In this document: piece after piece, positions 16,367 through 25,170 of the stretch
How positions within the stretch are numbered: position 1 is the first letter of the stretch
How the letters are laid out: the number at the start of each line of letters is the position of its first letter
DNA from: an uncultured Tenacibaculum sp.
Lineage (GTDB): Bacteria; Bacteroidota; Bacteroidia; Flavobacteriales; Flavobacteriaceae
DNA: 64,000 nucleotides
Assembly (NCBI GenBank): GCA_947497895.1
Contig: CANMIL010000006.1
Span: 62,001-126,000 of the forward strand
Direction of reading: 5' to 3'
Translations under genes and position numbers: made by a program
Notes under the pieces: generated by a model
Database searches by the model: none
The model's input: the letters and a program-made list of their open reading frames with translations, nothing else
What the model was told of the DNA's origin: nothing

Positions 16367-17611
16367 TTAAGGTACCAATACCTTATCCATTAAACTTTTT
16401 TTATTTCCATTAAAAGACTTTCTTACTGCAATTCCGTTTCTACCAAGCCCCTTAAAAACATCATTATCAACATATTCCCAAAGACAATATTTAGCCTTTC
16501 CGTCAAGAGTAAATAGCCCGAAATTATTTTCTTCTCCATCAATGCTACCACTATCTTTCCATTGCTCATCAAAAGCTTCAAAAAAGAAACAACTAATGTT
16601 TTCTTCTTTCGTCCATTCTCTGATTAAATCATAGTATATTTTCTGTTTGTACTCGTCCGTTGCTCTTGAACCATTAACACCATAAAAACCACTTGACTGA
16701 GTAGCCCATCCAGTTTCTCCAATATGTATTTGTTTTTTTATCCCTAATTGTTCTAGATATTTCTTTACCCCCATGTATTGGGATTTAGCATATTCTATGG
16801 ATTTATTCATTAAGGTATCTATTTTCGACTCTTTTGATAGCTCTTGATAATCTGACGAAAATTTCCAAAAAATAGGATTGTAATGAGTGTCGTGCATTGG
16901 GTATGTATGAATAGAGATATAATCTACTGCCTTTACTAGCTTTTTTAAATCTTCAGTATGATAAATTCCATCTCCACCTCCCCATGAAGCAAAATTATCA
17001 GAAGATGTTACCCATAAATTTTTAGGTAGTTCACCATCCTTTTTAAGTTCCTGAACATGATTAACCCATTTTAGTATTGTTTTAGGAAATACGTAATAAC
17101 TAGTTGCCCATTTCACCATGGCTTCGTTTCCTATTCCCATAATTTTCACTATTTCTGGATAACGATTTGCCAAGCTTACGGCTTTATTAATCTCTTTTAA
17201 ATTTCGTTCACTTTCTTCATTATGATTAGGGTTTGAAGTCCAAGCATCTTTACAATCAATCCAAGCACCTAACATCATATACATTTCAAAATCAACTCTT
17301 TCCTTTTTAAGCTCCGTGATTGCTTTCAAAGTATTTTCTGCTAAAGAGGTATGAACATCATGGGTTCGAAGTATTTTTACTCCAATAGCTTCAAGCAACA
17401 ATAAATCTTCTTTTATTTGATTAATAGTAGGTTGAATTTCTCTTGTAGTAGCCCTATATCCACCATAACATATTGCCAGATATTCCGGATTGTTTAATAT
17501 TTCCTCGGGAGATAAACCTTTTAGTTCAGCCTTATCTGATTTCTGTAGACACCCGACTAAAATTAAAAATATTAGCAAGAGATATATGTAATTAATTTTG
17601 ATCATTGACAA
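16367..17611 (-). CDS. GH17-related lipoprotein glycosidase
   Basis: A 414-residue protein with a membrane-targeting N-terminus and lipobox L-V-G-C (Cys21). Like GH17 it has Glu in G-I-G-N-E-A-M (acid/base) and Glu in H-I-G-E-T-G-W-A (nucleophile), with a TIM-barrel pattern such as I-L-R-T-H-D and D-Y-I-S-I-H-T-Y-P. It ends with a short extension beyond F-F-F-E-A-F-D-E-Q-W-K, a segment close to the one in the downstream GH17 (F-Y-F-S-S-F-D-E-A-W-K). It is the first gene of the glucan operon. A start at the second Met (17605) is equally possible. Upstream lie a 10-bp palindrome (17634-17643) and a minus-strand TAGCTTTG (17757-17764). It probably acts in the periplasm or at the outer membrane on beta-1,3-glucan. 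Confidence 0.8.
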   Translation of the reverse strand: MSMIKINYIYLLLIFLILVGCLQKSDKAELKGLSPEEILNNPEYLAICYGGYRATTREIQPTINQIKEDLLLLEAIGVKILRTHDVHTSLAENTLKAITELKKERVDFEMYMMLGAWIDCKDAWTSNPNHNEESERNLKEINKAVSLANRYPEIVKIMGIGNEAMVKWATSYYVFPKTILKWVNHVQELKKDGELPKNLWVTSSDNFASWGGGDGIYHTEDLKKLVKAVDYISIHTYPMHDTHYNPIFWKFSSDYQELSKESKIDTLMNKSIEYAKSQYMGVKKYLEQLGIKKQIHIGETGWATQSSGFYGVNGSRATDEYKQKIYYDLIREWTKEENISCFFFEAFDEQWKDSGSIDGEENNFGLFTLDGKAKYCLWEYVDNDVFKGLGRNGIAVRKSFNGNKKSLMDKVLVP

Positions 17612-17633
17612 CTAATTAAAAAACACAGTTATA

Positions 17634-17643
17634 CCTTCGAAGG
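17634..17643. promoter_or_regulatory. palindrome CCTTCGAAGG upstream of the GH17 lipoprotein gene
   Basis: A perfect 10-bp palindrome 22 bases upstream of the first gene of the glucan operon, with a half-site-like CCTTCGA again near 17667. It could be an operator for the LuxR-type regulator encoded next door. This is inference from position only. Confidence 0.3.
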
Positions 17644-17756
17644 AATCGTATTTCTTGAAAATATGACCTTCGATTTATTGTAGTTTCATCGTTTATCGTT
17701 GACTTGTTATTCTGTAATTGAAATAACTTATGAATTTCTTTTAAGTAATAGGGAAA

Positions 17757-17764
17757 CAAAGCTA
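17757..17764 (-). promoter_or_regulatory. candidate -7 box (TAGCTTTG) for the glucan operon
   Basis: Matches the Bacteroidota TAnnTTTG consensus on the minus strand, ~145 bases upstream of the GH17 lipoprotein start. No good -33 TTG is visible at the usual spacing, so confidence is low. Confidence 0.35.
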
Positions 17765-18409
17765 TATTACTTCCTTCTCTCGTGAGTACCCTCTAAAAAG
17801 GAAACAGTTTACCTAAAAAATAATACTTTAATACGCTTTGTTTCCTATTATCTCCCCTTCTATTTTTATTTCTACCGAAATAGAAATATGTTGTTAGTAT
17901 ATTAAAAATCTGAATCAAGATGATCCTGATAACACTTTCAATTAAAAAACAAAGGAGTAGTTATATTAATTCAAACAAATACGCTTACCACCCCTTTGTT
18001 GTCGACCTATCAGTTTGAGTCCAAAAACATGTTTGTCTTAACATTACATTTGGTATTTAATAGATCTTATAGTTTAAATGTACCCCCCATAGTTACATTC
18101 AACCTTAAAACCGTTGTTAACGCAAGTTAATTACACTAAAAACCTCCATTAACTAAAATCTTAACTAGCGTTTTCATTTATCCTTGATTTCATATATTAA
18201 CCAAGTGAACAATCTAATTTTGATATTGTAAAAATAGCAAGTGTTTCATGTTAATTCATCAAAACAATACACTACAAAACTTATACATATAAAAAAAAAT
18301 GGAATTTCCTTTAAAATAAAGGGTTAAAGAGGTGTTTCATGTAGATTCTAATTGATCATTTCACTAAATGTTGTAGTAATGTATAGGTGAAATTAAGAAA
18401 TGTTGTATT

Positions 18410-21211
18410 TTAAACATCTAATATATAATCTGTTAAATTTACATCATGATCTAAATTCATCTTTTTTCGTAACCTATATCGTTTAACTTCAACACTTCGA
18501 GGTGAGATATTTAACAACGGAGCAATTTCCTTTGATGATAAATTCAATCTTAAATAAGCACAAAGTCTTAAATCATTTGGAGTCAATGCTGGGTGTAATC
18601 CTTTTATTTTCTTTATAAAATCCTTATCGGCATTATTAAAAGCCTCTTTAAACATTTGCCAATCATCAGTATTATTTAAATTTTTATCGATAATCTTGAT
18701 AACATCCTTAATACTTTTTTCGTTTCCAGAAACTAATTCGTTCTTAATTAAACCAAGCAATTCATTCTTTTTTATAATACTCATTGTAGAGGTAGCCAAT
18801 TCTCTACTTTTGCTCTCTACATCAATTCTAAGCTGGTCATTTTTAACTTTCATCAGCATTTTTTCGCTTTCCAACGACTTCAATTCGAATTCTCTTTCTT
18901 GCTTCTCAAGTAATCTTTTTCGTTGCCTTCTATAATATCCACGGTACATTCTATCCATAAAATAAGAAAATGCCAAGACCAAAGACACATAAACAACCAA
19001 CATAAAGTTCGTAGCATACCATGGTTTATCAATTGTAAATGTATATGTTGCTTCATTGGTTGTTTCCTTATTCCCTACTCTTCCTTTAACCCGAAATACA
19101 TATTCTCCAAAAGGAAGGTTTTCAAAAAGTGTTTTGCTCTCATGCTCCCAGCTACTCCAAGATTTAGAATATCCCTCAAGTTTGTATTGATATTGTGGTA
19201 GGATATTCTTCATAAAACAAGGTATGCTATACTCAAACTCCAAATTATTTTCTGAACTTGAAAAATCTCCTTCAACACTCAGTAACATCATTTCCTTTGG
19301 CGAGTCCTGTCTATACTTTTTTACAAAATCGATACATATTTCATAAGACCTGTTCTTTTCTTGTTCATTTTCTAAATTCAATATTAAATATCCATTATTT
19401 ACTCCCGTAAGAAACTGGTTTTTGTTTAGTGATAAGATATTTTCATATCCTATGGCTCCTTTTCTTAAAGACTCAGTAACTGGAATTCTCTTAATGGTAC
19501 TAATATCATTTAAATCATTAGGTTTTACATAAGAAATATAATTCTTTGAAAAACTCCATAGCAAATTGTTCTTTTCATCGAAAACTAACTTTCCAGAAGT
19601 ATAATTTTTATCATTAAATAATTTACTTAGAGTAGTATCCTTAACAAAAGTGTTACTACCTGTATACTCATAAATCCCTTTTTTAAATGAGTACAAAATT
19701 CTATCATTATATTTTACCAAGTTCGAATGAACCCCTTTACTAATTAACGTATCCTTTTCTATTTTAATAACTTTTTCAAAATTGTCATCTACAGATAATT
19801 TAAAAACTCCTTTGTATTCGTGATTAACAAATATTTGGTTCTTACCAAAAACTTCAAAAGACCTACTTGAGTTATCAAAACCTTCGATTTTATTTTTAAC
19901 ACCCCATTCTTGATTCTGCTTTTTTAATACATATAAACCGGTATAATTTCCTTGTAAAATGGTCGTATCATCCAACCTTTTAAAAGACCAAGCTCCCAAA
20001 ATATCTAAACTCTTTTTAATCCTTCCTGCTTCAATAATAAATGTTCCCATATCGTGTCCGCAAAATAACTCTCCATCCACTTCAAGTAAACTCCAAACTT
20101 GCCCCTGTGTACTCGGAACTAGTTTAAATTCATCGTTTGAAGGATATTTTTTCAAAAACAAACCTTGATTTGTTCCAAGATATAAACTACCATCATGGAT
20201 AATTGAAGTGTACACGGTTCCTATTTTACCTTCTTTTTCTGTGAATTTATTAATGGGGACTTGAGTATTTATACTATTAATACCATTATCTAGACCAAGC
20301 CACACATTGTGATTTATATCTTCAAAAACGGAAAGCACCGTGTTATTACTCAAACCATTTTTTTGAGAGATATTATAAATAAACTCTCCTTTCTCATTCA
20401 ATAATAAAATACCATCTGATATACTCCCCAATGCATAATTCCCATTCTTCAATCTTATACCACTATAGATAGTTCTATCCTTCAAGATATCATAAGTATT
20501 GTTCCATTCTGTAATCTCATCATTTTTAAAAGTAACAAAACCTCTTTTATCAGTTAAAACCAAAATTTGGCCTTTATCAGAATACATATCTACGATTACT
20601 TGAGTTTTAAAGACCTGATGATCGGATATCAATACAGCCTTTCCTTTTTCAAGTTTGAATAATCCTTTTCCAAACTTTTGAAAGTAAATTTCACCGTTAA
20701 CCTCAATTAACTTAGTTATCTTAACATCTGATGAAATTGTTTTGTAATCTTTCGTTTTTGTATTGTACAAATATATTCTCTCAAGTGATTGAAATAAAAT
20801 CCATTCTTCGAATTCTAAAATATTCCAAAATTGCTCATCTTCTAAAATCGGTATCTTACTTTCTTTTACAAGTGAAGTATATTTCAATTCTCCAAAATCG
20901 TCTCTCATCCAATACCCAAAATCCATATAAAACCCTGTAAAAATTTTATCTCCAACTACCTTAACCGATCTCATAATGGTTCCATTTGGCGTATAGTATA
21001 ACTGCCAACTAGCTCCATTATATTCAAGAAGACCAAGATTGTTTGCTATATAAATAGTTCCCTTCTTAGATTGGCTAATAGCCCAATTTTGCGATTCTGC
21101 TTTATAATCTTCCGGATAATAAATATTGATTAGAGGAAGTTCTTGTCCAAAAATCTGATTATTATATGTAAAAATTAAAAGAAAAAAGAGTAGATATTTG
21201 ATTAATTTCAA
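18410..21211 (-). CDS. membrane-spanning propeller/Y_Y_Y/LuxR-type transcription regulator
   Basis: A 933-residue one-protein sensor-regulator. A signal peptide (1-22, ending I-F-G-Q) is followed by two-component-regulator-type propeller repeats (about 40-640; several short W-x-G-L-D-N-G-I-like blades). Next come a Y_Y_Y-type beta-sandwich (about 668-735, Y-Q-Y-K-L-E-G-Y) and one membrane helix (about 742-762). A coiled coil (about 775-830) leads to a C-terminal LuxR/GerE HTH (about 868-925, L-N-L-S-S-K-E-I-A and I-S-P-R-S-V-E-V). There is no histidine-kinase or receiver domain, unlike hybrid two-component regulators of polysaccharide loci. Such proteins are often found beside glycan-utilisation genes. 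Its place upstream of the glucan operon on the same strand suggests it senses periplasmic glucan fragments and controls that operon. Confidence 0.85.
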   Translation of the reverse strand: MKLIKYLLFFLLIFTYNNQIFGQELPLINIYYPEDYKAESQNWAISQSKKGTIYIANNLGLLEYNGASWQLYYTPNGTIMRSVKVVGDKIFTGFYMDFGYWMRDDFGELKYTSLVKESKIPILEDEQFWNILEFEEWILFQSLERIYLYNTKTKDYKTISSDVKITKLIEVNGEIYFQKFGKGLFKLEKGKAVLISDHQVFKTQVIVDMYSDKGQILVLTDKRGFVTFKNDEITEWNNTYDILKDRTIYSGIRLKNGNYALGSISDGILLLNEKGEFIYNISQKNGLSNNTVLSVFEDINHNVWLGLDNGINSINTQVPINKFTEKEGKIGTVYTSIIHDGSLYLGTNQGLFLKKYPSNDEFKLVPSTQGQVWSLLEVDGELFCGHDMGTFIIEAGRIKKSLDILGAWSFKRLDDTTILQGNYTGLYVLKKQNQEWGVKNKIEGFDNSSRSFEVFGKNQIFVNHEYKGVFKLSVDDNFEKVIKIEKDTLISKGVHSNLVKYNDRILYSFKKGIYEYTGSNTFVKDTTLSKLFNDKNYTSGKLVFDEKNNLLWSFSKNYISYVKPNDLNDISTIKRIPVTESLRKGAIGYENILSLNKNQFLTGVNNGYLILNLENEQEKNRSYEICIDFVKKYRQDSPKEMMLLSVEGDFSSSENNLEFEYSIPCFMKNILPQYQYKLEGYSKSWSSWEHESKTLFENLPFGEYVFRVKGRVGNKETTNEATYTFTIDKPWYATNFMLVVYVSLVLAFSYFMDRMYRGYYRRQRKRLLEKQEREFELKSLESEKMLMKVKNDQLRIDVESKSRELATSTMSIIKKNELLGLIKNELVSGNEKSIKDVIKIIDKNLNNTDDWQMFKEAFNNADKDFIKKIKGLHPALTPNDLRLCAYLRLNLSSKEIAPLLNISPRSVEVKRYRLRKKMNLDHDVNLTDYILDV

Positions 21212-21273
21212 GTCGTTTAGAATTTCTTATATACAATAATACAAATATTTTTTATTAATTGTCCACGAAAAAA

Positions 21274-21293
21274 GGGGCATCATATGACGCCCC
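21274..21293 (-). terminator. intrinsic terminator of the ECF sigma/DUF4252 operon
   Basis: GGGGC(G)TCAT/ATGA(T)GCCCC is almost perfectly palindromic, flanked by an A-run and a T-run; on the minus strand TTTTTT follows directly. It lies 23 bases after the stop of the last DUF4252 gene and before the start of the LuxR-type regulator, so it separates the two units. Confidence 0.85.
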
Positions 21294-21316
21294 TTTTCAA
21301 TAAATATCAAGGTTAT

Positions 21317-21865
21317 TTATTTCTTATCGTTCAGAATTGTTTTAATCTGATTCAAGTTTACTCCGTCAACATCTAAGTTCAAATTAGCATTTTTGAAAAC
21401 CGAAATTATTTTCGCAGGATTCATTTTTTCTCCTAAAATTCTTGCGACACCAATCCCTAACTCTTTTCCATATCCGAAAGCAATTATTTCATCAATTGCT
21501 TCTGATTCTCCAGTATAATAAACTTTAATATTGTTTCCGTCTTTCTTAAAACTCATTAACTTTTTGTAAGATGGATCACTTAATATCTTCTTTAATTTCT
21601 CTTTTTCTATTTCATAAGCACCGCCATCTGCATTTTTAGCAGGAAGACCAGTTATATTAACTTTTTTAACACTCTTGTAAATAGCCTTATCCTCTGCACT
21701 TAAATTTTCTTCGGCCAGTTCAACAACACTAGCTGGTATATCAACTGTTACAAAACCACTCTTTTCTTGACTTTCGACAAGGTAACCCTGTAAAGATTCC
21801 TTCTTATCGCAAGAGACCATAAAAACGGTTAAACATATTAATGATAGTATATATAGTTTTTTCAT
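21317..21865 (-). CDS. DUF4252-type lipoprotein
   Basis: A 182-residue protein with a lipoprotein signal (V-S-C, Cys19). The mature part has a DUF4252-like layout: a helical K-x-V-x-I segment, then the Y-E-I-E-K-E-K-L-K-K-I-L region and the short strand N-I-K-V-Y-Y-T-G-E (about 112-120). It is shorter and more divergent than the upstream DUF4252 protein and may be a paralogue. The function of DUF4252 is unknown; these proteins commonly follow an ECF sigma gene in Flavobacteriia. A hairpin with T-run at 21891-21913 lies between it and the preceding gene, so its expression may be reduced relative to the genes upstream. Confidence 0.65.
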   Translation of the reverse strand: MKKLYILSLICLTVFMVSCDKKESLQGYLVESQEKSGFVTVDIPASVVELAEENLSAEDKAIYKSVKKVNITGLPAKNADGGAYEIEKEKLKKILSDPSYKKLMSFKKDGNNIKVYYTGESEAIDEIIAFGYGKELGIGVARILGEKMNPAKIISVFKNANLNLDVDGVNLNQIKTILNDKK

Positions 21866-21890
21866 TTCTTTCTTTTAAAATTTAAAAAAT

Positions 21891-21913
21891 GGAGTTGAGT
21901 TTTAATCAACTCC
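21891..21913 (-). terminator. intra-operon hairpin (attenuator/terminator)
   Basis: On the minus strand, GGAGTTGA pairs with TCAACTCC (8 bp) and ATTTTTTAAATTTT follows. It lies between the two DUF4252 genes and may partly terminate the upstream transcript. Confidence 0.65.
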
Positions 21914-21927
21914 TTTATTGATAACTT

Positions 21928-22431
21928 CTATTTTTTATTGTTCTCGTCAGAAAACTTGTTCGCAATTTTCGCCAATTTGTTTACATCAATATCACCTGTT
22001 AAAGAAATAATTACAGACTCGTATTTTCCTGCATTCTCTTTTTTCTTAACATACATTAATACTTCACTTACTAAATCTTTGTTTTTAGTTGCCTTTACAT
22101 AAATTTTAACACGTGAATCTTTGTCTTTAACTCTCATCAACTGAGTCAAATTCGAACCTTTAATATTGGTATTCACCATAGATTCCATTTTACTTGCTAC
22201 ATTAGAATCATCTGAAGAAAAGATTTTAAGTTCATTCAATCCTTTAATTATATTAAAAACTTCCATGTCTTCAGATTGAGCATCTGGAAATTTTTCCAAA
22301 AGAACAAACATATCTTTTGTTACTACTACTGATGAAACCTCATCTAAATCTTCTAATTTATCAAATATTGATTGTCCAAATGCTACGTTAGCTGTAAAAA
22401 TGAATGCTAGTATAAATAATATTTTTTTCAT
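21928..22431 (-). CDS. DUF4252 domain-containing secreted protein
   Basis: A 167-residue protein with a clear signal peptide (1-19, ending V-A-F-G-Q). The mature sequence fits DUF4252: D-K-L-E-D-L-D-E-V-S-S-V-V-V-T-K at the N-terminus, N-I-I-K-G-L-N-E-L-K-I-F-S-S in the middle, and V-I-I-S-L-T-G-D-I-D-V-N-K-L-A at the end. Length is typical. Function is not established. The gene follows the sigma-factor and membrane-protein genes and is probably in their regulon or operon. Confidence 0.8.
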   Translation of the reverse strand: MKKILFILAFIFTANVAFGQSIFDKLEDLDEVSSVVVTKDMFVLLEKFPDAQSEDMEVFNIIKGLNELKIFSSDDSNVASKMESMVNTNIKGSNLTQLMRVKDKDSRVKIYVKATKNKDLVSEVLMYVKKKENAGKYESVIISLTGDIDVNKLAKIANKFSDENNKK

Positions 22432-22482
22432 GACTTTCTTAATTTTAATCTACTTGGTTTTATTTTATTTCTAATTTAAGTT

Positions 22483-22956
22483 TTAGTTTACTGTTTCAAT
22501 TACTTTGTTTACTGTTTTCTCATAAGTACTTAAGTGACCAATTGCTTCTTTACCTTTGTTAATGTTGCTTGAAACAGCATATAAAGCTTCGTTTCCTTTG
22601 TTTAAATTGGCAGAAACCATTTGAAGCGCTTCTTTAACTTGTTCAAATTGCCTTCTTTGTTCTCGCTCTTGGTACTCTCCATATCCAATGTAGGTACTGA
22701 ATAACAAAACAACTGACGCAGCTACTGACAACCATTTCCAGTTCATTTTACGTGTTTTCTCAGGTTTTAACTGAATGGTTTTTGTAAATGTTTCATTCTT
22801 GCTTTGTTGAAAGTAATTAAACATGAAACTATATTCCTCCAAATGAGGAGCTACATTTCCTGAAGTAAAATACGTTTGTAATATTTTTTCTTCATTTAAA
22901 GTAGTTTCAGCGTTTAAGTATTTTTCTAATAATTTTTCTATGTTAGCTAACTCCAT
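22483..22956 (-). CDS. single-pass membrane protein, probable anti-sigma factor of the ECF operon
   Basis: A 157-residue protein. The N-terminal ~70 residues are soluble and helical (L-L-E-K-Y-L-N-A-E-T-T-L-N-E-E like small anti-sigma/zf-like N-termini). One membrane helix lies at about 74-90 (L-S-V-A-A-S-V-V-L-L-F-S-T-Y-I), and the C-terminal tail contains three 14-residue repeats (E-A-L-x-x-V-S-x-N-x-N-K-G-x). The start overlaps the end of the ECF sigma gene by 14 bases, which suggests translational coupling. By position and topology it should restrain the sigma factor, with the repeats outside the membrane. No zinc-binding HxxxCxxC is present, so this is inferred from context. Confidence 0.65.
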   Translation of the reverse strand: MELANIEKLLEKYLNAETTLNEEKILQTYFTSGNVAPHLEEYSFMFNYFQQSKNETFTKTIQLKPEKTRKMNWKWLSVAASVVLLFSTYIGYGEYQEREQRRQFEQVKEALQMVSANLNKGNEALYAVSSNINKGKEAIGHLSTYEKTVNKVIETVN

Positions 22957-23452
22957 AGTTATGTTTTTTTATTAGTTCTTGTCTTATTGTTTTTCTGGCT
23001 CTTGACAGTGCCACCCTTACAGCAGTTGGTTTCATATCCACCATCTTACAGATTTCATCAAATTCATATTGTTCAATATCTCTAAGCTGAATAATTATTT
23101 TTTGCTGTTCAGGTAACTTTTCAATTAGCCTGTGTACTTGGTTTACTGCGTCATTATTCTCTACTCTTTTCTCTAGCGCTGTTCCTTTTTCTTTATAGTT
23201 ACTATGTACTAGAGTTAGATTACTTGCTTGTTTAGACTTTAATCTATCGAAACAATAATTTTTTGTCATCGTCATCGCAAAAGCTTCGACATTTTTGTAG
23301 TCAGATAGCTTTTCTTTGTTTCTCCACAATTTCAAATAAAGTTCTTGTGTCGCATCTTCAGCTTCTTCCGTAGAAACTAGAAGTCTTTTGGCTAAACGAA
23401 AGACTTTATCTTTAAAGGGTAAAACAGCTTTTAAAAAGTCTGATTGTTTCAT
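22943..23452 (-). CDS. ECF-family RNA polymerase sigma factor
   Basis: A 169-residue sigma-70 family protein with region 2 (about 20-85; D-A-T-Q-E-L-Y-L-K-L-W and F-A-M-T-M-T-K-N-Y-C-F-D) and region 4 (about 108-160; L-P-E-Q-Q-K-I-I-I-Q-L-R-D-I-E, then A-V-R-V-A-L-S-R-A-R-K-T-I-R). The A-V-R-V-A-L-S-R-A-R motif is the region 4 recognition helix. Length fits ECF sigmas. It heads an operon with the overlapping membrane protein and two DUF4252 proteins, an arrangement frequent in this family. The inducing signal is unknown. Confidence 0.9.
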   Translation of the reverse strand: MKQSDFLKAVLPFKDKVFRLAKRLLVSTEEAEDATQELYLKLWRNKEKLSDYKNVEAFAMTMTKNYCFDRLKSKQASNLTLVHSNYKEKGTALEKRVENNDAVNQVHRLIEKLPEQQKIIIQLRDIEQYEFDEICKMVDMKPTAVRVALSRARKTIRQELIKKHNYGVS

Positions 23453-23597
23453 TGTTGGTTGATTATTAGGTAAACATCACTCTTTTTTTGTGCGTTTACA
23501 TATCTACGACGACACAGTATAAAGTTTGTTACACGATTTCAAAAAAAAATAATATTATTCATTAAATTGCGTTGTATTACTATTAATAAGCAGCAGA

Positions 23598-25019
23598 ATG
23601 AAATATTATAAATTACTTATATTCTTTATCGCTTTACCCTGTTTTATATCTTGTAGCAGTAAAGATGAAGCTCCAAGCGATATTGAAATTAATGATTTTA
23701 TTTGGAAAGGATTGAACGCATATTATTTATGGCAAGGAAATGTTTCGGATTTATCAGATAGACGTTTTTCTTCCGATCCCCAATTATACAGTTACTTATC
23801 AGGCTTCGGTGATCCTAATACTTTATTTGAAAGTCTATTATATCAGAGAGGTACTGTAGATAAATGGTCTTGGATTGTTGACGATTATATTGCTTTAGAG
23901 CAAGCATTCCAAGGTACAACTCAAACTACAGGAATGGAGTTCGGAGTCGTAAGATACAGAAGTCAGGCTGATAATGTTTTTGGATATGTTCGATATGTAG
24001 TTCCTGGAACGGATGCTGCGGATAAAGGTGTTACCAGAGGAATGATTTTTAATGAAGTTAACGGTATCCAGTTAACAGAAAGCAATTATAGAAGTCTCTT
24101 ATATTCTAATGATTCTTCTTTTACGATTACCATTGCTGATTATAGTACGGGAAACCCCATGGCAACTACTACTACAATTACATTAACCAAAAATAGTTAT
24201 ACTGAGAACCCTGTTCATATCGCAAAAACATTGGATGTTGATGGTCAGAAAATAGGTTATCTCATGTATAACGGGTTTACTTCAAGTTTTGACTCACAAC
24301 TAAATGATGCTTTTGCTCAGTTTAAAAGTGAAGGAGCTACAGAACTAATTATAGACTTACGTTATAATGGTGGCGGATCGGTTAGAACTGCTACAAGACT
24401 TGGTAGTATGATTACCGGACAGTTTCCTAATGAAGTTTTCGCAAAACAATTATGGAATCAGAAATATATGAGCGTAGCTAATTCTGAATCTTTACTTGAC
24501 AGATTCCCTACTGTTATTGAAGACAACAAAGAAATTAACAGCCTTAACTTGACCAAAATATATTTTATTACAACAAAAAGCTCAGCATCTGCTTCTGAAC
24601 TTATTATTAATAGTTTAATTCCTTATATTGATGTTAGCACCGTAGGAACTACAACTCATGGTAAATATGTAGGTTCGATAACTTTATACGATTCACCTAC
24701 TTTTTATTCTAAAAACAATATCAATCAAAATCATAATTGGGCAATGCAACCTATTGTTTTGGAAATTGTAAATAAGAATAATCAAAACCAAAAAGAAGGT
24801 ATTTCTCCTACTGTCGAATTAGATGAAGATCACGGTAACTTAGGTGTTTTAGGTGAAGTAGATGAACCACTACTTGAAAGAACTATTCAATTAATCACTA
24901 CTGGAAGTAGAGCTAGTTCAACAAACTCTGACCTTCCTTTTAAACTAGAGGTAATAGATAATTCAAAATCGAACACACCAACATACAATAACATGTATGT
25001 GACACTCAATAGAAATTAA
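23598..25019 (+). CDS. S41 (C-terminal processing peptidase) family lipoprotein
   Basis: A 473-residue lipoprotein (lipobox F-I-S-C, Cys19). It has an N-terminal helical cap (about 30-100), a PDZ-like insert (about 115-200; V-P-G-T-D-A-A-D-K-G-V-T-R-G) and the S41 peptidase core. The core shows D-L-R-Y-N-G-G-G (about 253-260), the nucleophile in S-A-S-A-S-E (Ser329-333) and a catalytic Lys356 in T-H-G-K. The dyad and layout match CtpA-like enzymes of Bacteroidota, which act on periplasmic or surface proteins. It is divergent from the ECF sigma gene (145 bp) and ends in a strong terminator. The substrate is unknown. Confidence 0.88.
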   Translation: MKYYKLLIFFIALPCFISCSSKDEAPSDIEINDFIWKGLNAYYLWQGNVSDLSDRRFSSDPQLYSYLSGFGDPNTLFESLLYQRGTVDKWSWIVDDYIALEQAFQGTTQTTGMEFGVVRYRSQADNVFGYVRYVVPGTDAADKGVTRGMIFNEVNGIQLTESNYRSLLYSNDSSFTITIADYSTGNPMATTTTITLTKNSYTENPVHIAKTLDVDGQKIGYLMYNGFTSSFDSQLNDAFAQFKSEGATELIIDLRYNGGGSVRTATRLGSMITGQFPNEVFAKQLWNQKYMSVANSESLLDRFPTVIEDNKEINSLNLTKIYFITTKSSASASELIINSLIPYIDVSTVGTTTHGKYVGSITLYDSPTFYSKNNINQNHNWAMQPIVLEIVNKNNQNQKEGISPTVELDEDHGNLGVLGEVDEPLLERTIQLITTGSRASSTNSDLPFKLEVIDNSKSNTPTYNNMYVTLNRN

Positions 25020-25046
25020 TGTTAAGTAAAACATTAACTCATTACA

Positions 25047-25093
25047 AATCAGGTTTATTCTCATTAATTTTAAAACTAAGAATAAACCTGATT
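25047..25093 (+). terminator. intrinsic terminator of the S41 peptidase gene
   Basis: A 15-bp perfect inverted repeat, AATCAGGTTTATTCT (25047-25061) with AGAATAAACCTGATT (25079-25093), followed by ATATTTT. It lies 27 bases after the stop codon. Confidence 0.85.
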
Positions 25094-25170
25094 ATATTTT
25101 ATACAAAACTAACACAACTACTTCTCTCAACATATTTATGCTAAAAACTAACTGGTAAAACCAAATTTCA

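Larger units (their letters stand above)
17612..18409. other. 800-bp non-coding region between regulator and glucan operon
   Basis: No coding frame of note on either strand. It holds the palindrome CCTTCGAAGG (17634-17643), a minus-strand -7-like box (17757-17764), an AT-rich middle and two copies of GTGTTTCATGT (18241-18251 and 18332-18342). GGAATTTCC is at 18301-18309. It probably contains the promoter and operator of the glucan operon, and perhaps a long leader. Confidence 0.5.
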
